Assembly (NCBI GenBank): GCA_035578905.1
Contig: JAQJVL010002603.1
Location: 1 to 64,000 of the forward strand
Source: Stictocephala bisonia
Lineage: Eukaryota > Arthropoda > Insecta > Hemiptera > Membracidae
Direction of reading: 5' to 3'
DNA length: 64,000 bases
Shown here: positions 24,186 to 37,055 of the stretch, in pieces
Layout of the letters: every line of letters begins with the position of its first letter
How positions within the stretch are numbered: position 1 is the stretch's first letter
Notes under the pieces: model-generated
Seen by the model: the letters and a program-made list of their open reading frames with translations, nothing else
What the model was told of the DNA's origin: nothing
The model's database searches: none
Position numbers and translations under genes: made by a program

Positions 24186-25929
24186 ATAATCTGTTGTTGT
24201 AATGTTATCTCTTCATATTTTTAGTTGCAAACAAATATTTTTTTCAGCTGTAAATTTAATAATTTTATATTTTTATATTCACTAATGAAAAATTCTGAAA
24301 ATAGGTTTATATACTAATGTAAAGTAAGGTATTATCAAGAATAAACAATAATAATTTAACTAGAGAATTTAAGTCATCATTGGGATGATCTATATTATGA
24401 TATCCTCATAATTTATGGGGGATGTTTCCCACCACTAACATTTTACATTTTATAAAAAAAGTGCCATTCTGGTTTTTAGACAACCAAGGAGGTTGTTTTA
24501 TGACTTGATAATAACTTAATCTGTTGTAAGGGATAAGATGGACAGTTTTATATTTAAAATATGATATTTACCAAAAATATATTTATCCATCAAAATAGTT
24601 TGAAATAAATTTTAATTACACCCTGATATGAATCAGACATCCTTTATGATCGGGGAGTTACTGTTAAGCGATATATGAGGGGCAAAAGTAATTCCACATC
24701 TATTAAATTTCACCATACGGAATTTGGGAGCCATTTAATAACTTCCAAAGCTTTATGAAGTCATAAAAACTTGGTATGGATGTAAAATTGCTCCAAGTTT
24801 ATTTAAGAACGACGCTTTATGTACAGGGGTTTTATACCCAAATAATAGTGGAAGTCTGATTTTTAGGATTCCTTACAATGTAAAAGTTTAAATAAACTTT
24901 ATAACACAATAAAATGTAAATGTATTAATTTGACTAACGGCAACTATTACGCCGGACCTGCGTGTAATATTTAGCGCACAATTACGGGATTTATCAGTGG
25001 GGGGGAAACGTTTTACGGCCCCACCACCGTACATCACGGGTGTGCCTCTGACTTACTTCCACATTCTAGCCCCCGTCTAACGGTGTTTATTACTATTTTT
25101 TCATTTATTTATTTATTTTTTACCGTAAAAATAAACGTATTACTGCACATGTCTGAATCATTATTACTATCTAGGGGTCTAAGGTTATTTTGCTTGTGGT
25201 AACTGCTACTGATAATGTAACGAACGAAGATTGCTATTGCACAGTCAGCACGCAGCCTACCGTCTACCTAGTTTCCAGTACAACGATTCAATAGAATTGG
25301 ATAAAAATAGTTCTCTCACTCTCATTTCCACCACTCAGAGCAACTTTATCACACCAGTGCTTTTTGTAGGTCCCAATCTAAGCACATCGTCCATAGTTTA
25401 CTAAACACGTTTTTATTAAATATACAATTATGTTATATTTTTCCTGCTATTAATTATATAAACTTTGTTAAATATTCCGTACCTACCTATATAACATATT
25501 TTTGGAGCTACGTGAAACAAATTCAGGATACATAATGTATTCTTACTCACCTTTTCTTCAATGATTATGTGCCTGATGATTTTAGGTAATGCGTAATGTT
25601 TCGGACTATTTTCTTGGAGATTTAATTCTGAGGACACTACATTCAAGCACTTTAAGTTTGCCAGTATCATTAAGATTAGATGTTCAAGTCGGTGTCATTC
25701 AGAGTTAGTATAGAGACAAAAGACTGTCCAGTCCTATGTGTTTCGGTGTTGTGGTTGTCCTGTTCTATTAAGTTAGTTCGTGTCCGTTGTTCACAGGTTG
25801 CGCCAGCTGTCTCCCTTTCTTTCTGTCTCCAGCAAACGCTGACGTAACTACAATAGCCATTAAATAGTACCACAGACGTGCGTCTACAACATATGCATTG
25901 CCTTGGACTGGCTGTGTTTTTTATAGGCA
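24186..25929. other. AT-rich DNA with one GC-richer patch
   Basis: The patch 24950-25085 loosely resembles 27585-27695 (shared order of cgtg.tatattta, gtgg.ggg, ccacc, gtgtg..ctgac.t). It may be an old dispersed repeat. Nothing else was recognised. Confidence 0.4.
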
Positions 25930-26520
25930 ATTTTATTACTCTTTATTTATGGTATCTTCCAAACCACTTTAAATCGAGCTTTATTTTTCCGATTCTTAAG
26001 ACACATAATGACTTCAAAGTAATATATTTTGTCCAATCTATCCAATCTGCTCTTACTAAAGTTATTGAAAGTCCTCGATTTGATATATAATAACATAATT
26101 GTCTTCAAACAACATCAATTTTATAAATGTCATTCCAAACCTCGATCTAGCTATATACACTGATTGCTCCTGTGAAGCTTCATGAATGTGGTTTCAAAGA
26201 TACTTGAATAACAATTTTCTGAAATTTAAACTTAGAACTTAGAAAGATTCTCTGAGGAATTTCCTACCACAAGGCTCCATTACTGGCCCAAATTTCTTCA
26301 ATTTATTTCTTAATAACACCATTAGTAATCCACCTATTGAATACCTTATATTTGTTCATGACGATTAATTCAAAGAACATACCACTTATGAAGATTGTAT
26401 AACCCTTCAACCTTCAAGTAATTGCTGAGTGGCGAGATGATAATACAATAATAAATCATTCAATGATCATGGCATTCAGCCGTCTGATAAATCTATAAAA
26501 TGACCTTGGGGTGACATTGA
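25930..26520 (+). pseudogene. LINE reverse transcriptase remnant, jockey-like
   Basis: Pieces of one RT appear in order on the plus strand in several frames. FKSSFIFPILK is followed by SALTKVIE near 25970-26075, the N-terminal RT blocks. PQGSITGPNFFNLF lies near 26268-26310, and FVHDD near 26354 stands where YADD is expected. Then comes an AEWRDDNTIINHS segment. Stops and frame changes separate them, so it is dead. Family-level LINE assignment is good; the clade is a guess. A type A SINE in the opposite orientation follows on its right. Confidence 0.75.
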
Positions 26521-26599
26521 CAGCAAATATACACCTGGCGCGTGTATTTATTTATATTTATATATTCTTATTTATATATTCTTATTTATATATTCCCTT

Positions 26600-27032
26600 T
26601 GTATTTGTTTATTCATTTTTAAGACGCCAATCGTCAAGATATGGCTTATATGGATTTCAAATGAATGTGATGAGTGTAGATGAACAAGTGTAATCATTGT
26701 TACTATCTGAGTTTGACTTAGCTCAGAAAAGACTATTTATTAATAGCCCAATAGGCAAGGTAAGTATGGGTCCTACGTACGTAGAATCCGAACCACGTAG
26801 CATTGGTCTGATTTTCAGCTATCTGCTAAGTATGACACTCAGTTCTCTTCTCTATCAGAACCTTGCTACCATCCAACATTGACACTCTAGACTTCTCTAG
26901 TAGTGTCCATGTCGATGGTAACCATTGAATGGACGCCGTGTCGGTATTAAGAGAACCGAGCATACAACCTATCGTCTACAATCTCCCAAACACTTTGTCC
27001 CCAAGTAGCTGGATTACAGCACTGCGCCACCA
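26600..27032 (-). mobile_element. SINE type A, near full-length minus copy
   Basis: Read on the minus strand, it starts GGTGGCGCAGTGCTG and continues TGTAATCCAGCTACTTGG. It ends with the tail 'gacgattggcgtctt' followed by 'aatgaataaacaaatac'. The same head and tail occur at 31308-31751. Within it are 'ccaacactacgtggttcgga'-like and 'attgggctattaat' blocks. The 3' side abuts short AT tandem repeats at 26535-26598. The element encodes nothing. Confidence 0.8.
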
Positions 27033-27156
27033 GTGCCGACAATGCTATTAACATATCTGCGAAAGCTAGGGTTATTTAGATAATCAAAAGAGACCTTTTG
27101 TGAGAAAACTTAAACATTACTGTACAAAGCTTTAGTTCTTTGTTCTCTTTGTGTTG

Positions 27157-27326
27157 GGTCCCAAACTATAACAGTTGATGTACAATGTCGCTTAGTTTAC
27201 CGTATGTTCTCACAGCTCAATACCTGCCTTCTGTATTACCTGGTCGGGAGTGACACAATGGTGCTGTCAGCAAGGTAAGACTCTGTGTGATGGTCCCAAA
27301 CTATAACAGTTGATGTACAATGTTGC
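27157..27326. repeat. Local direct duplication
   Basis: The 33-base stretch starting 'gtcccaaactataacagttg' occurs at about 27158 and again at about 27293, one base different, 135 bases apart. Confidence 0.7.
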
Positions 27327-28493
27327 TTCACCAACGAAATTAATTTCATTTCTTGGTAAAATATCTTTACTGGCAAATCAGAAAATTCAAATTTAACAAG
27401 AATTAAAAAAATCAACTTCAAAAAGTTTATGAAAATAAGTTAAATAATATTTCATCAGTTTATTATTTAGACTAAAGTGGATATGTAATTGTTTCTCTTT
27501 AGTGATTTGTTTCACAAAAATAACCAGCCTGGAGGCAATTTTTTTTACTCATTATAAATGAATTATAATTGTGTCGGACAGATTGCTACCTACGTGCTAT
27601 ATTTAACACATGTAGGGGTTTCAGCGGTGGAGGGGATACATTGCACTTTCCACCATAGGTGTGACTGATTTCCGCCTTCAATGTTCAATTTCCGCAAGAG
27701 TTTACAATAGAAGGAGGGGAGTTCCCGGTAGAGATGAGGGGACTTACAATGGACAAACTGAGTATAGTTCGGCAGAGTAGCTTAAGTTCCCCTTTATCAC
27801 TGTTGTCTGGACTTTGATGAAGCCATTGTTACTAAACTTACACTTTGTGAAATATAGACTGAACAATGGACTAAAACTTTAGCGCCAATATTAAAGACGT
27901 TCGATTTTGTTGGGAAGGTAAGTGAATTAAGTACTCTCAATTTGTATATTAATATATTCTTAAGGTGGTTTTCAATAAATTAATAAAAACCTTGAGCGAA
28001 TAAAAATATGTAAGATTTCATAAATTATATGGAAAGTTTAAAATTTACAACCAGACAATCACTTACTTAAATTTTTTAAGTGATGAAAATAGTAAGTTGT
28101 ATTTTAAATAATTAGTGGATCAAATAAAAATATAATATTTTGGCTCTCAGTTCTGTTCTCTTAAAGAAACCAAAGTTTAGTGTTTTATCTACATCAATAA
28201 AGCTATAATATTTATTTGCATTTAACATACGCTTCATGGAGATGAAATCAAATATGTCAGCAGGTAAGACAGACTTTTATAAATACTAACATTCCTTGAA
28301 TATTCATCTTTTAAAGCACCAAGACTCTTAGGAAGAAACGGAGTTATCTTACCAGAATTGAAGCATAATATTCCAAGAGATGACGTTAAAAGAAATAAAA
28401 TTGTATGTGCTTCTAAAATGTTTTATTGTAGTTATTGACATATTTACTATTTTTTTTACGTTTTTAAACTACATATAATCCCCTTGGACTGTG
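27327..28493. other. AT-rich DNA, one possible old repeat
   Basis: 27585-27695 may be related to 24950-25085. No gene was recognised. Confidence 0.4.
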
Positions 28494-28680
28494 ACCTACT
28501 GAAACCTTGAGAGAGATGCAATGAATGGTGGAAGTGAGATAGAGAACCACTCTTACCCTACTTATTCCATCTAAAACTTGTCATGGAATCTAGGTATGAG
28601 ATAGGCCGCGTACTGGCAGTCCAATAGCAAACCCTATCCATTACGTATTCATTAGTTTGATTAACACTAACCTATCAGGC
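28494..28680. repeat. Dispersed repeat C, copy 2
   Basis: Aligns in the same orientation with 11146-11335, including 'acctactgaaa', 'gtg..gtgagatagagaac' and the final 'gtttgatt.acact'. Class unknown. Confidence 0.5.
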
Positions 28681-29706
28681 TTAGAAAAATTAAATTTAAA
28701 CATTATTTAGTATTGAAATAACAACAGCATAATAAAAAATAATGAACAATGAAAAACAATAAACAAACTTATAACAGTTCATCACAGTTATTTTTATACA
28801 GCTAAATCTTCTTGCGGATGAACACAAATAGGAAGTTGAAGGCGGATGTCAATCACGCTTAGGGTGAACGGTGGAACATCCCCTACTCTGCTGAAACCCA
28901 TACACGAGCTAAATATAACACACAGTTCATAATCTGTGCGGTCCAATCTAATCACATTTCCTAATGAACAATAGTTCGGGTAAAATGTAACAAACATTAG
29001 AAAATAATAATTATAACAATAAACTGTGCCTAACGTATTAAAAATATAATCTATGTTAAAATGATAAATATCTTAACTTAGCAAAATCTAAAAAAATTAT
29101 AAACAATTCATTTACCAATATTTATTTCACTATAAAAATAAGGACAAATGAAATTTATTCGCAAAGAGAAATACATGTGGACAACATACTATTTATGGCC
29201 ACAAAGCATTTAGGTGCCAACATTAACTCTATTCACAGTACACGAACTATTTTGCGAATTAAAAGTCAATGTACGTTTTATTGGAAACCAAACCAACATT
29301 AGCCTTTTCGTGACGTTTAGACAGGATATAAACACTTTTTTCAACATAAAGTTTAGGATATTTTCAATTTATTTTTCCTGTTGTGATCTCTGTTTCTTTA
29401 TCACTGTTATAAGCTCACATATTTTTATACTATAATTAGTATATGCAGGTGGCAATCTGCTTGATTAATAATGCATATCCTTAAAACCACAATTATAAAA
29501 ATGTAGTAAAATTAATATAAAAGACCTAGGATAAAATACATATTATGACAAACAGTCCATTACTCATGTGATAGCCAATGATCTGTCCAATTAGTGACTC
29601 ATTATTTATGTCAATAACCGACATGTTCTGATGTGAACCGTTTTATTATGCAGATTGGGAACTGGCAATTGTTATCTGCCGGCAACCACTGAGTTCGGTT
29701 TATTTA
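28681..29706. other. AT-rich DNA, nothing recognised
   Basis: No coding pattern, boxes or repeats were seen. Confidence 0.5.
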
Positions 29707-31004
29707 CGGTTTACACTACACAGTTAGTTTACACTACACTGTTGGTTTACACTACACTGTTGGTTTACACTTCACTGTTGGTTTACACTATACTGTAGGT
29801 TTACACTCCACAGTTAGTTTACACTACACAGTTAGTTTACACTACACTGTTGGTTTACACTCCACAGTTAGCTTACACTACACAGTTAGTTTACACTACA
29901 CTGTTGGTTTACACTACACTGTTGGTTTACACTACACTGTTGGTTTACACTACACTGTTGGTTTACACTATACTGTAGGTTTACACTCCACAGTTAGTTT
30001 ACACTACACAGTTAGTTTACACTACACTGTTGGTTTACACTCCACAGTTAGCTTACACTACACAGTTAGTTTACACTACACTGTTGGTTTACACTCCACA
30101 GTTAGTTTACACTACACAGTTAGTTTACACTACACAGTTAGTTTAAAATACACAGTTGGTTTACACTACACACCTAGTTTACACTACACAGTTAGTTTAC
30201 ACTACACAGTTAGTTTACACTACACTGTTGGTTTACATCACACAGTTAGTTTACACTACACAGCTAGTTTACACTACACATTTGGTTTACACTACACATC
30301 TAGTTTACACTACACAATTAGTTTACACTACACATTTATTTTACACTACACTGTTGGTTTACACTACACTGTTGGTTTACACTACACAGTCAGTTTACAC
30401 TACACAGTCAGTTTACACTACACAGCTAGTTTACACTACACAGCTAGTTTTCACTACACAGCTAGTTTACACTACACAGTTGGTTTACACTACACAGCTA
30501 GTTTACACTACACAGTTATTTTACACTACACAGTTAGTTTACACTACACAGTTAGTTTACACTACACAGTTAGTTTACACTACACTGTTGGTTTACACTA
30601 CACATTTGGTTTACACTACACTGTTGGTTTATACTACACTTGGTTTACACTACAAAGTTAGTTTACACTACATTGTTAGTTTACACTACACAGTTAGTTT
30701 ACACTACACAGTTAGTTTACACTGCACGTTTAGTTTACACTACACTGTTGGTTTACACTACACAGTTAGTTTACACTACACTTGGTTTACACTACACAGT
30801 TGGTTTACACTACACTTGGTTTGCACTACACTATTGGTTTACACTACACTTGGTTTACACTAGACTGTTGGTTTACACTACACAGTTTACACTACACAGT
30901 TAGTTTACACTACACTGTTGGTTTACACTGCACAGTTAGTTTACACTACACTTGGTTTAGACTACACAGTTGGTTTACACTACACAGTTGGTTTACACTC
31001 ATAT
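29707..31004. repeat. 18-bp tandem array (about 72 copies)
   Basis: The unit is gtttacactacacagttg with interleaved variants (cagtta, ctgttg, cagcta, ttggt). Some variants recur in blocks, such as 29760-29900 against 29940-30080, so longer segments have been duplicated. Copies of 12-13 bases near 30635-30850 shift the phase. The long open frames reading LVYTTQ are by-products of the period. Confidence 0.95.
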
Positions 31005-31307
31005 TGTTACAACTTTCTTTCAAATACCATATTTTATTATTTTTGCAAAGGATCCTTCTTAACCTTACTCTGCCCATTTCCCATAGACTATTGTTGATCT
31101 GTGGGGGAAGCTTATTCAGGCTGAGTAAGGGGGAGAACCAGTACAGTAGAAGGTAAACCTTACTGATTAATACTTCCATTATCTCTGACCCACGCTCAAA
31201 GTCCTGACGTCGACTGCTCGACTACCACCTCACCCAAAAGATGTCTCTACCATTGATATATCAGTGTTTAATGTTACAATTACCTATATCGAGTTATCAA
31301 TTAGTTA

Positions 31308-31751
31308 TGGTGGCGCAGTGCTGTAATCCAGGTACTTGGGGACAAAGTGTTGAGGAGATTGTAGGCGATAGGTGCTATGCGCGGTCCTCTTAATACCGAC
31401 ACGGTGTCCGCTCAATGGTTACCATCGACGTGGAAACAACTAGAGAAGTCTGGGGTGTTTATGTTGTATGGTAGTCAAGGTTCAGATGTTGAGTAGGGAG
31501 ACAACTTAGTGTTTGACTGATCAGTTAGCTGAAAATCAGACCAACACTAAGTGGTTCGGATTCCATGTAAATCTGTAGGTTCCATAGTTTCCCTGGATAT
31601 TGGGCTATTAATAAATAGTCCTTTAAGAGGTAAGTCAAACTGAGATAGTAACAATGACTACACTCGTTCATCTACACACATTCGCCCCTCGCATTCGCCC
31701 ATATATCTACGATCTGGGCGTCTTAAAAATGAATAAACAAATACAAAGGAT
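31308..31751 (+). mobile_element. SINE type A, full-length plus copy
   Basis: The head begins GGTGGCGCAGTGCTG, then TGTAATCCAGG and TACTTGGGGAC. The middle has 'accaacactaagtggttcgg' and 'attgggctattaataaatag'. The tail has 'agtaacaatgactacac', 'tctgggcgtctt' and 'aatgaataaacaaatacaaa'. Head and tail match 26600-27032. The A-box-like start and lack of any frame point to a polymerase III-transcribed SINE. Confidence 0.8.
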
Positions 31752-31879
31752 ATATTAACTACTTTGACTCTTATTCACTTCTTAAGGTAAGTAGACCACC
31801 AATCTATGCATATTATATTTAGAGTGCATGATTTATTTCGTGAATAAAAAAAAATAAAATTATGTAATTATCTCACATG

Positions 31880-32265
31880 AGTACACCCAGATGGTGGGGT
31901 GAGTAGCACAGCAATGACTTCCATCTCTCTCATTATTTTGCAAACTGTGTCCAGATCTCCTTTGGAAAATCCAAATGTCTTCCCAAAATCCACCCATCCA
32001 TATTTTCTTATATCCTATTGGTCACCTTACAACTGGTCTCATGTAAATAGTTTTGCTGGGCCACCTCCTTTTGTTTATTCGATGTACATTTTCAAACCCA
32101 CTCCAACATTCTACTCTTCAAAATAACCATTTTATTGGGCTCCTTTACAATTGTTCGAGCTCCAAACTATACCTACTTCAACCTCTTTCTTAAAGTAATC
32201 AGTAGGGAATTGAACCCGTGACAATCTGCATTGAAAGCAGAATTGCTAGCCATGAAGCAAGCAAG
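31880..32265 (-). mobile_element. Possible tRNA-headed SINE
   Basis: On the minus strand TGGCTAGCAATT (32252-32241) resembles an A box. It is followed by a perfect 5-bp stem with 7-base loop (32241-32225, loop TTTCAAT) and then GGGTTCAATTCCC (32217-32205), a good B box. Acceptor pairing is missing, so it is not a working tRNA gene. About 320 bases of less AT-rich sequence follow in the same direction. I found no second copy here, so the SINE call is tentative. Confidence 0.4.
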
Positions 32266-32424
32266 ATGTCTGTAATAGAAATAAATTTAATATAAGGTTA
32301 AGTACATTGAACAATATTTACATTATTTTGTTATTTGTTTAGTTAGTATACGAAAATTTTACTTATAATCAATTTTATAAATACAACTACGTTGCTAAAT
32401 AATAAGTTTTATCCAGTTTGGATT

Positions 32425-32489
32425 GATCAGCACGTACATTAATCAGCACGTACATTAATCAGCACGTACATTAATCAGCACATACATTG
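32425..32489. repeat. 16-bp tandem repeat, four copies
   Basis: Four copies of aatcagcacgtacatt, the last with one change. Confidence 0.9.
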
Positions 32490-32831
32490 GTTGGAATTAA
32501 TAAAATAACTAACGATATTTACCTTGATACAATTTAAATCACTGCTGACAAAGTGTTTTTGTACGCCACAAACCACAGATTTGGTCCAATCAGTATGGGC
32601 TGAAGGCAGATCTTGTCAGAGAGATCTCGTTTGGTTCCATGGATTATCTGTGAAGGGATTGAAAGGATATCTGTAGTCTGAGATTTTGATAAACATATCA
32701 AGGTATTATGTAGTAAATATATAGTCTTACAAGGAACGAGATGCTTTTATGTAGTTATTTTATTCACAATACAATTTATAGCACTCAACTAACATATATG
32801 TTACCAAACTTACCGGACGTCATGAATACTT

Positions 32832-32990
32832 TTTCATGGAACTACCTCTTATTCGGATTACGCAAATGAACTCTTGGATTTGATAGAACCATTCAACGTA
32901 CTTAATGATGCACCTACTACCTACCTGACTTACGGAACAACCATTCACTCTACGTCTTTATGAACCTATAAGTCTATCCATAAGACAAAA
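32832..32990 (+). pseudogene. LINE endonuclease remnant
   Basis: The plus frame reads FHGTTSYSDYANELLDLIEP, then VLNDAPTTYLTYG and STSL before a TGA. The order 'ELLDLI..FNVLND.PTTYLT' fits the middle of the apurinic-type endonuclease of non-LTR retrotransposons. It is short and broken. It may belong to the same family as the RT fragments elsewhere in the window. Confidence 0.55.
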
Positions 32991-33361
32991 CAATATCTAC
33001 TTATAATATCAAATGAGACAAAATATATAAGACGTCTTTTCAATCAAGAAGTGTTAGATAACATTTAGTCTGAGCCAATTGAAAATGTTATTTATAGAAT
33101 GGTGCAGTTAGAAGATAAAGGTGATTTTACAATTACAAGTTTAACACTCCTCACTTCTGCAGTTATACATGTAGGTACACTTTAACTTTATACTATTCTA
33201 GGTAGGATTAACTTCCAAACTTTACGTATGATTTATCATATAAACGACAGACCCAAAGTGCACGTAACAATACAACACATTACCTGTCTAAGTTCACTTC
33301 AGATAAATCGTATCAACTGACATATTAAAATTATTCAATGCCCTCAACTTTAGGTGAAATA

Positions 33362-33741
33362 TATCCTGGTCCCTTGTGTTTTGTCAGAGGCCATTGGCTA
33401 CTGTCCAGCCTGACATACTGATATTGTTATTTCACTTCCCCACCCTTCGTTATGGTCCTGGTAGGTCATCAGTATCGTAATATCCTGGTCCCTTGTGTTT
33501 TGTCAGAGGGCATTGGCTACTGTCCAGCCTGACATCCTGGTATTGTTATTTCACTTCCCCACCCTTCGTTATGGACCTGGTAGGTCAGCAGTATCGTAAT
33601 ATCCTCGCCCCTTGTGTTTTGACAGAGGGCGTTGGCTACTGTCCAGCCTGACATCCTGGTATTGGCATTTCATAATTCCATCCTACGTTGTGGACCTGGT
33701 AGGTCAGCTGTGTCGTAATATACTCACCTCTTGTGTTTTGT
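33362..33741. repeat. 119-bp tandem repeat, 3.2 copies
   Basis: Three copies start at 33362, 33481 and 33600 with 'tatcct.g.cccttgtgtttt', and a fourth stops after about 23 bases. Copies one and two are closest, and copy three is more diverged, so the array grew stepwise. Confidence 0.92.
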
Positions 33742-34885
33742 ATATTGTAGTTCACCCTTATATATTTTAGCCGGTGGGTTTACCAAATACACGGAGGAAG
33801 AGCCATTTTACTCTTAATTGAGTTGAGAATCCAAATTGGAAATTTTGCTATGCAACAGATACATTTCTTGTAAATTTAGAATAATAATGATATAATATAA
33901 AGAAATTAATCATAATTATACACATTTTGCATTTTATTACTCAAACCCCTTTACATAAACTAAAGAGATATACATAACAGTAAACTGTTGAACACATACA
34001 ATTCTTTTTGTATACTTTTTCACGAAAAGAAATCAATGAATGGCTGTTCAAATATCCTTTATTTGTGTTTATATGTGTTTTTATTCGAAATATTCTACAA
34101 AATTTACTTTTAAATTTAATTAACGTGCACAACTTATTGTGATGTTACGAGATGAAAATCACTTATTTAATTAAATTTTATGATTAGATCATTGCTAAGC
34201 GTATACTTTTCACTATCTTAAAAATTAATAAATTAAATTACAATAAATGCAAGGTCATACTTTCTGTGGAAAATTCAATTTGTAGTCTAAATAATTATAG
34301 GACTATTATAAATATTTTATTCAATAAACTTTAGACTATTTGAATACCTAATAGGTCATACTTTTACCTACTAAAAGAGGTTTTAGTAATTAGTGTATCT
34401 TTGTGTATCTTTAGCTAGAAAACGGCGGTTACAAATATATAAAGTTAAGGAGAGTTAGTGTAAATCAATTTCACAGTGACATAAACGGAATAGTACTTCA
34501 ATCACAAGTTTGGCCAGTGATACTGGAATCAGTTTAATTAGATAGGGAATGCCGGGAATGGACCAGTGTTTACAGAAATCTGGTAATAACTGCTCAGGTC
34601 CAGTTTCAATTACACCACTGTAAATACACCCTACCTCGCTAAATGGAACATCTACTATGGGTTTATAAACTATGGTTTCCCATTAAACGTCTTTAACTTG
34701 GAAATGCTTTACAAATTGTAAAAGTGTAAAGATAATATGACAAACAAACTATATTGTACAAGTAGACTTTGAGAGTGTATTTAGTCATATTCAATTTTGG
34801 CAGTAGTGATGCAGTGATGTAGTCTAGTTACCATCCACCTCACCACTACACATAATCATTGTTGGAAATACAAGCACTAGTAATT
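33742..34885. other. AT-rich DNA, nothing recognised
   Basis: No gene or repeat boundary was seen. Confidence 0.5.
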
Positions 34886-34886
34886 C

Positions 34887-34952
<66 letters not shown>
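34887..34952. repeat. C run followed by (CT)n microsatellite
   Basis: About ten C then more than 25 CT units, with degenerate CT-rich sequence continuing to about 35065. Confidence 0.95.
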
Positions 34953-34953
<1 letters not shown>

Positions 34954-35065
34954 ACTCTCACTCTCTCTTTCATCACTTTATCTCTTATATCTATCTCGTA
35001 CTACTCTTCCTCTTTTATCACTCTCTCCTATCACTATCTATTTTCAATATATCTCTCACTTATCA

Positions 35066-36284
35066 CTCACTCTCAACATGTGGATAATTTCATAAAAACT
35101 TTGTAAAACATTTCATAGCAGTTTTACATAGAACATAGTTTTGACGATATATATTATCAATAAAATAATACTCAATATGTATCGTATAAAATATAATTTC
35201 CCTTTAATATTATTCAAATTGATGGTCTGTTTGAAAACTATAATTTTATGCGTTTCCTATATACTGTGTTTCAAGTGGGTTTACAAGTAATTCCAGCTAA
35301 GGTTAAGATGGTTTATGGGGTGCTTCAGCTGAACACGGTTTAAGGGCACATAAACAGCTTCAAACGAGGCACTTGTTATGTACGAAAATGACGCAGTTAT
35401 AGCGACACTGGCGCCTCTAGTGACACTACTGTTACCTACCGAGTCTTAAGAACAATAACTTGTTTGCCACCTTTCAATCGATTTGTTCGTGTATTGAAAG
35501 CTCCAGATTACTGTACAAAAAGACGAACTTAGTAAATTATCTTGTTTTTTCATTAGTATGGTCTCCGTCCCATGATTTTCACATTCTTCTCATTAATTTT
35601 ATCAATAATTTTATTATATAACTTTAACATACATTTTATGAAGAAATGATTGAAATTCAGTACCGTTAGCTGTCACAGATCAATAGTATAGCAACATAGG
35701 TATTTTTCTAGCACTAAAAGTCATCATCTTTGATGGCGTAATAGATTTAAAAATATAGATAGATTTTAAAATTTATTTCAGTTACTGATGGAACAGGAGG
35801 CAATAATCTAATAGAATATTAAATTAGACCTTAATTCTTTTCTTTTCTTCAGGTTAACGTCTTAACATAAGTTTCGTCATAAATACATTTTCGTAAATTT
35901 TTACGGAGTTTATTTCATGACAATTAAGCCAAAACTCTATGAATGAGTGTTTAGGCAAGTCATAATATTATTGAATGTACCAATAATTCATCTGCATTGT
36001 TTATTAAAAATAATACAAAAATAAGATATTATAAAATATACTCAAATCAGACGTATTCCGTTAGAATTTCAATAATACGTTTTAACAATAACCATACAAA
36101 TTCAAATTACAATAAAATATAAAGCAGGATTACTCAAATCAAGGTAAGTAACACACACTCACACACTACTATTTGTAATGGAAGTATCAAGCTGCAACAA
36201 ATAGTTATGTTCCGTCATGTTGCAGCTACACGAGTTGGAAGTGGAATCACATTTGACTAAGCTGCATGAGTATAGAAGCACCCT
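35066..36284. other. AT-rich DNA, nothing recognised
   Basis: No gene pattern. The segment 36180-36280 before the AC run is unique within the window. Confidence 0.5.
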
Positions 36285-36288
36285 ACCT

Positions 36289-36773
<485 letters not shown>

Positions 36774-36849
36774 AATTTGTTGAAATTAACATTTATTAAA
36801 CTGACTTTTGGCTATAAAAGTGTTTATCTTAATATGTACAATAAAACAC

Positions 36850-37055
36850 GATCTTTACTGATAACGAGATCTACGAAACCACTAAACGGATTTTGATGAT
36901 ATTTGGAGAGATGTTAGCTTTATCATCAAAAACCCAATAAGAGAAGAAAGCAGGCTGAGCTTTCATAATGATGTGATGATTTGGAGAGGACCACGGAGGG
37001 AAGGGTAAGCAAGTGTAGAGAACCACTCCAAAGTCAAGTAATGGCTGTTGGCTAA
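36850..37055 (+). mobile_element. Helitron-like fragment, family D copy 1
   Basis: 'aaaccactaaacggattttg' near the left resembles the 5' region common in insect Helitrons. The right part, 'gtgatgatttggagaggac', 'gtaagcaagtgtagag' and 'ggctgttggctaat', aligns with 51463-51544 and with the reverse of 38286-38715. The end reads CTAA then T, which fits the CTRR-T rule. The exact start is not fixed. Confidence 0.5.

Noticed and set aside
30156..31156. Long plus-strand frames reading VYTTQL repeats
   Set aside because: They follow from the 18-bp repeat; there is no signal, domain or unique flanking coding sequence.
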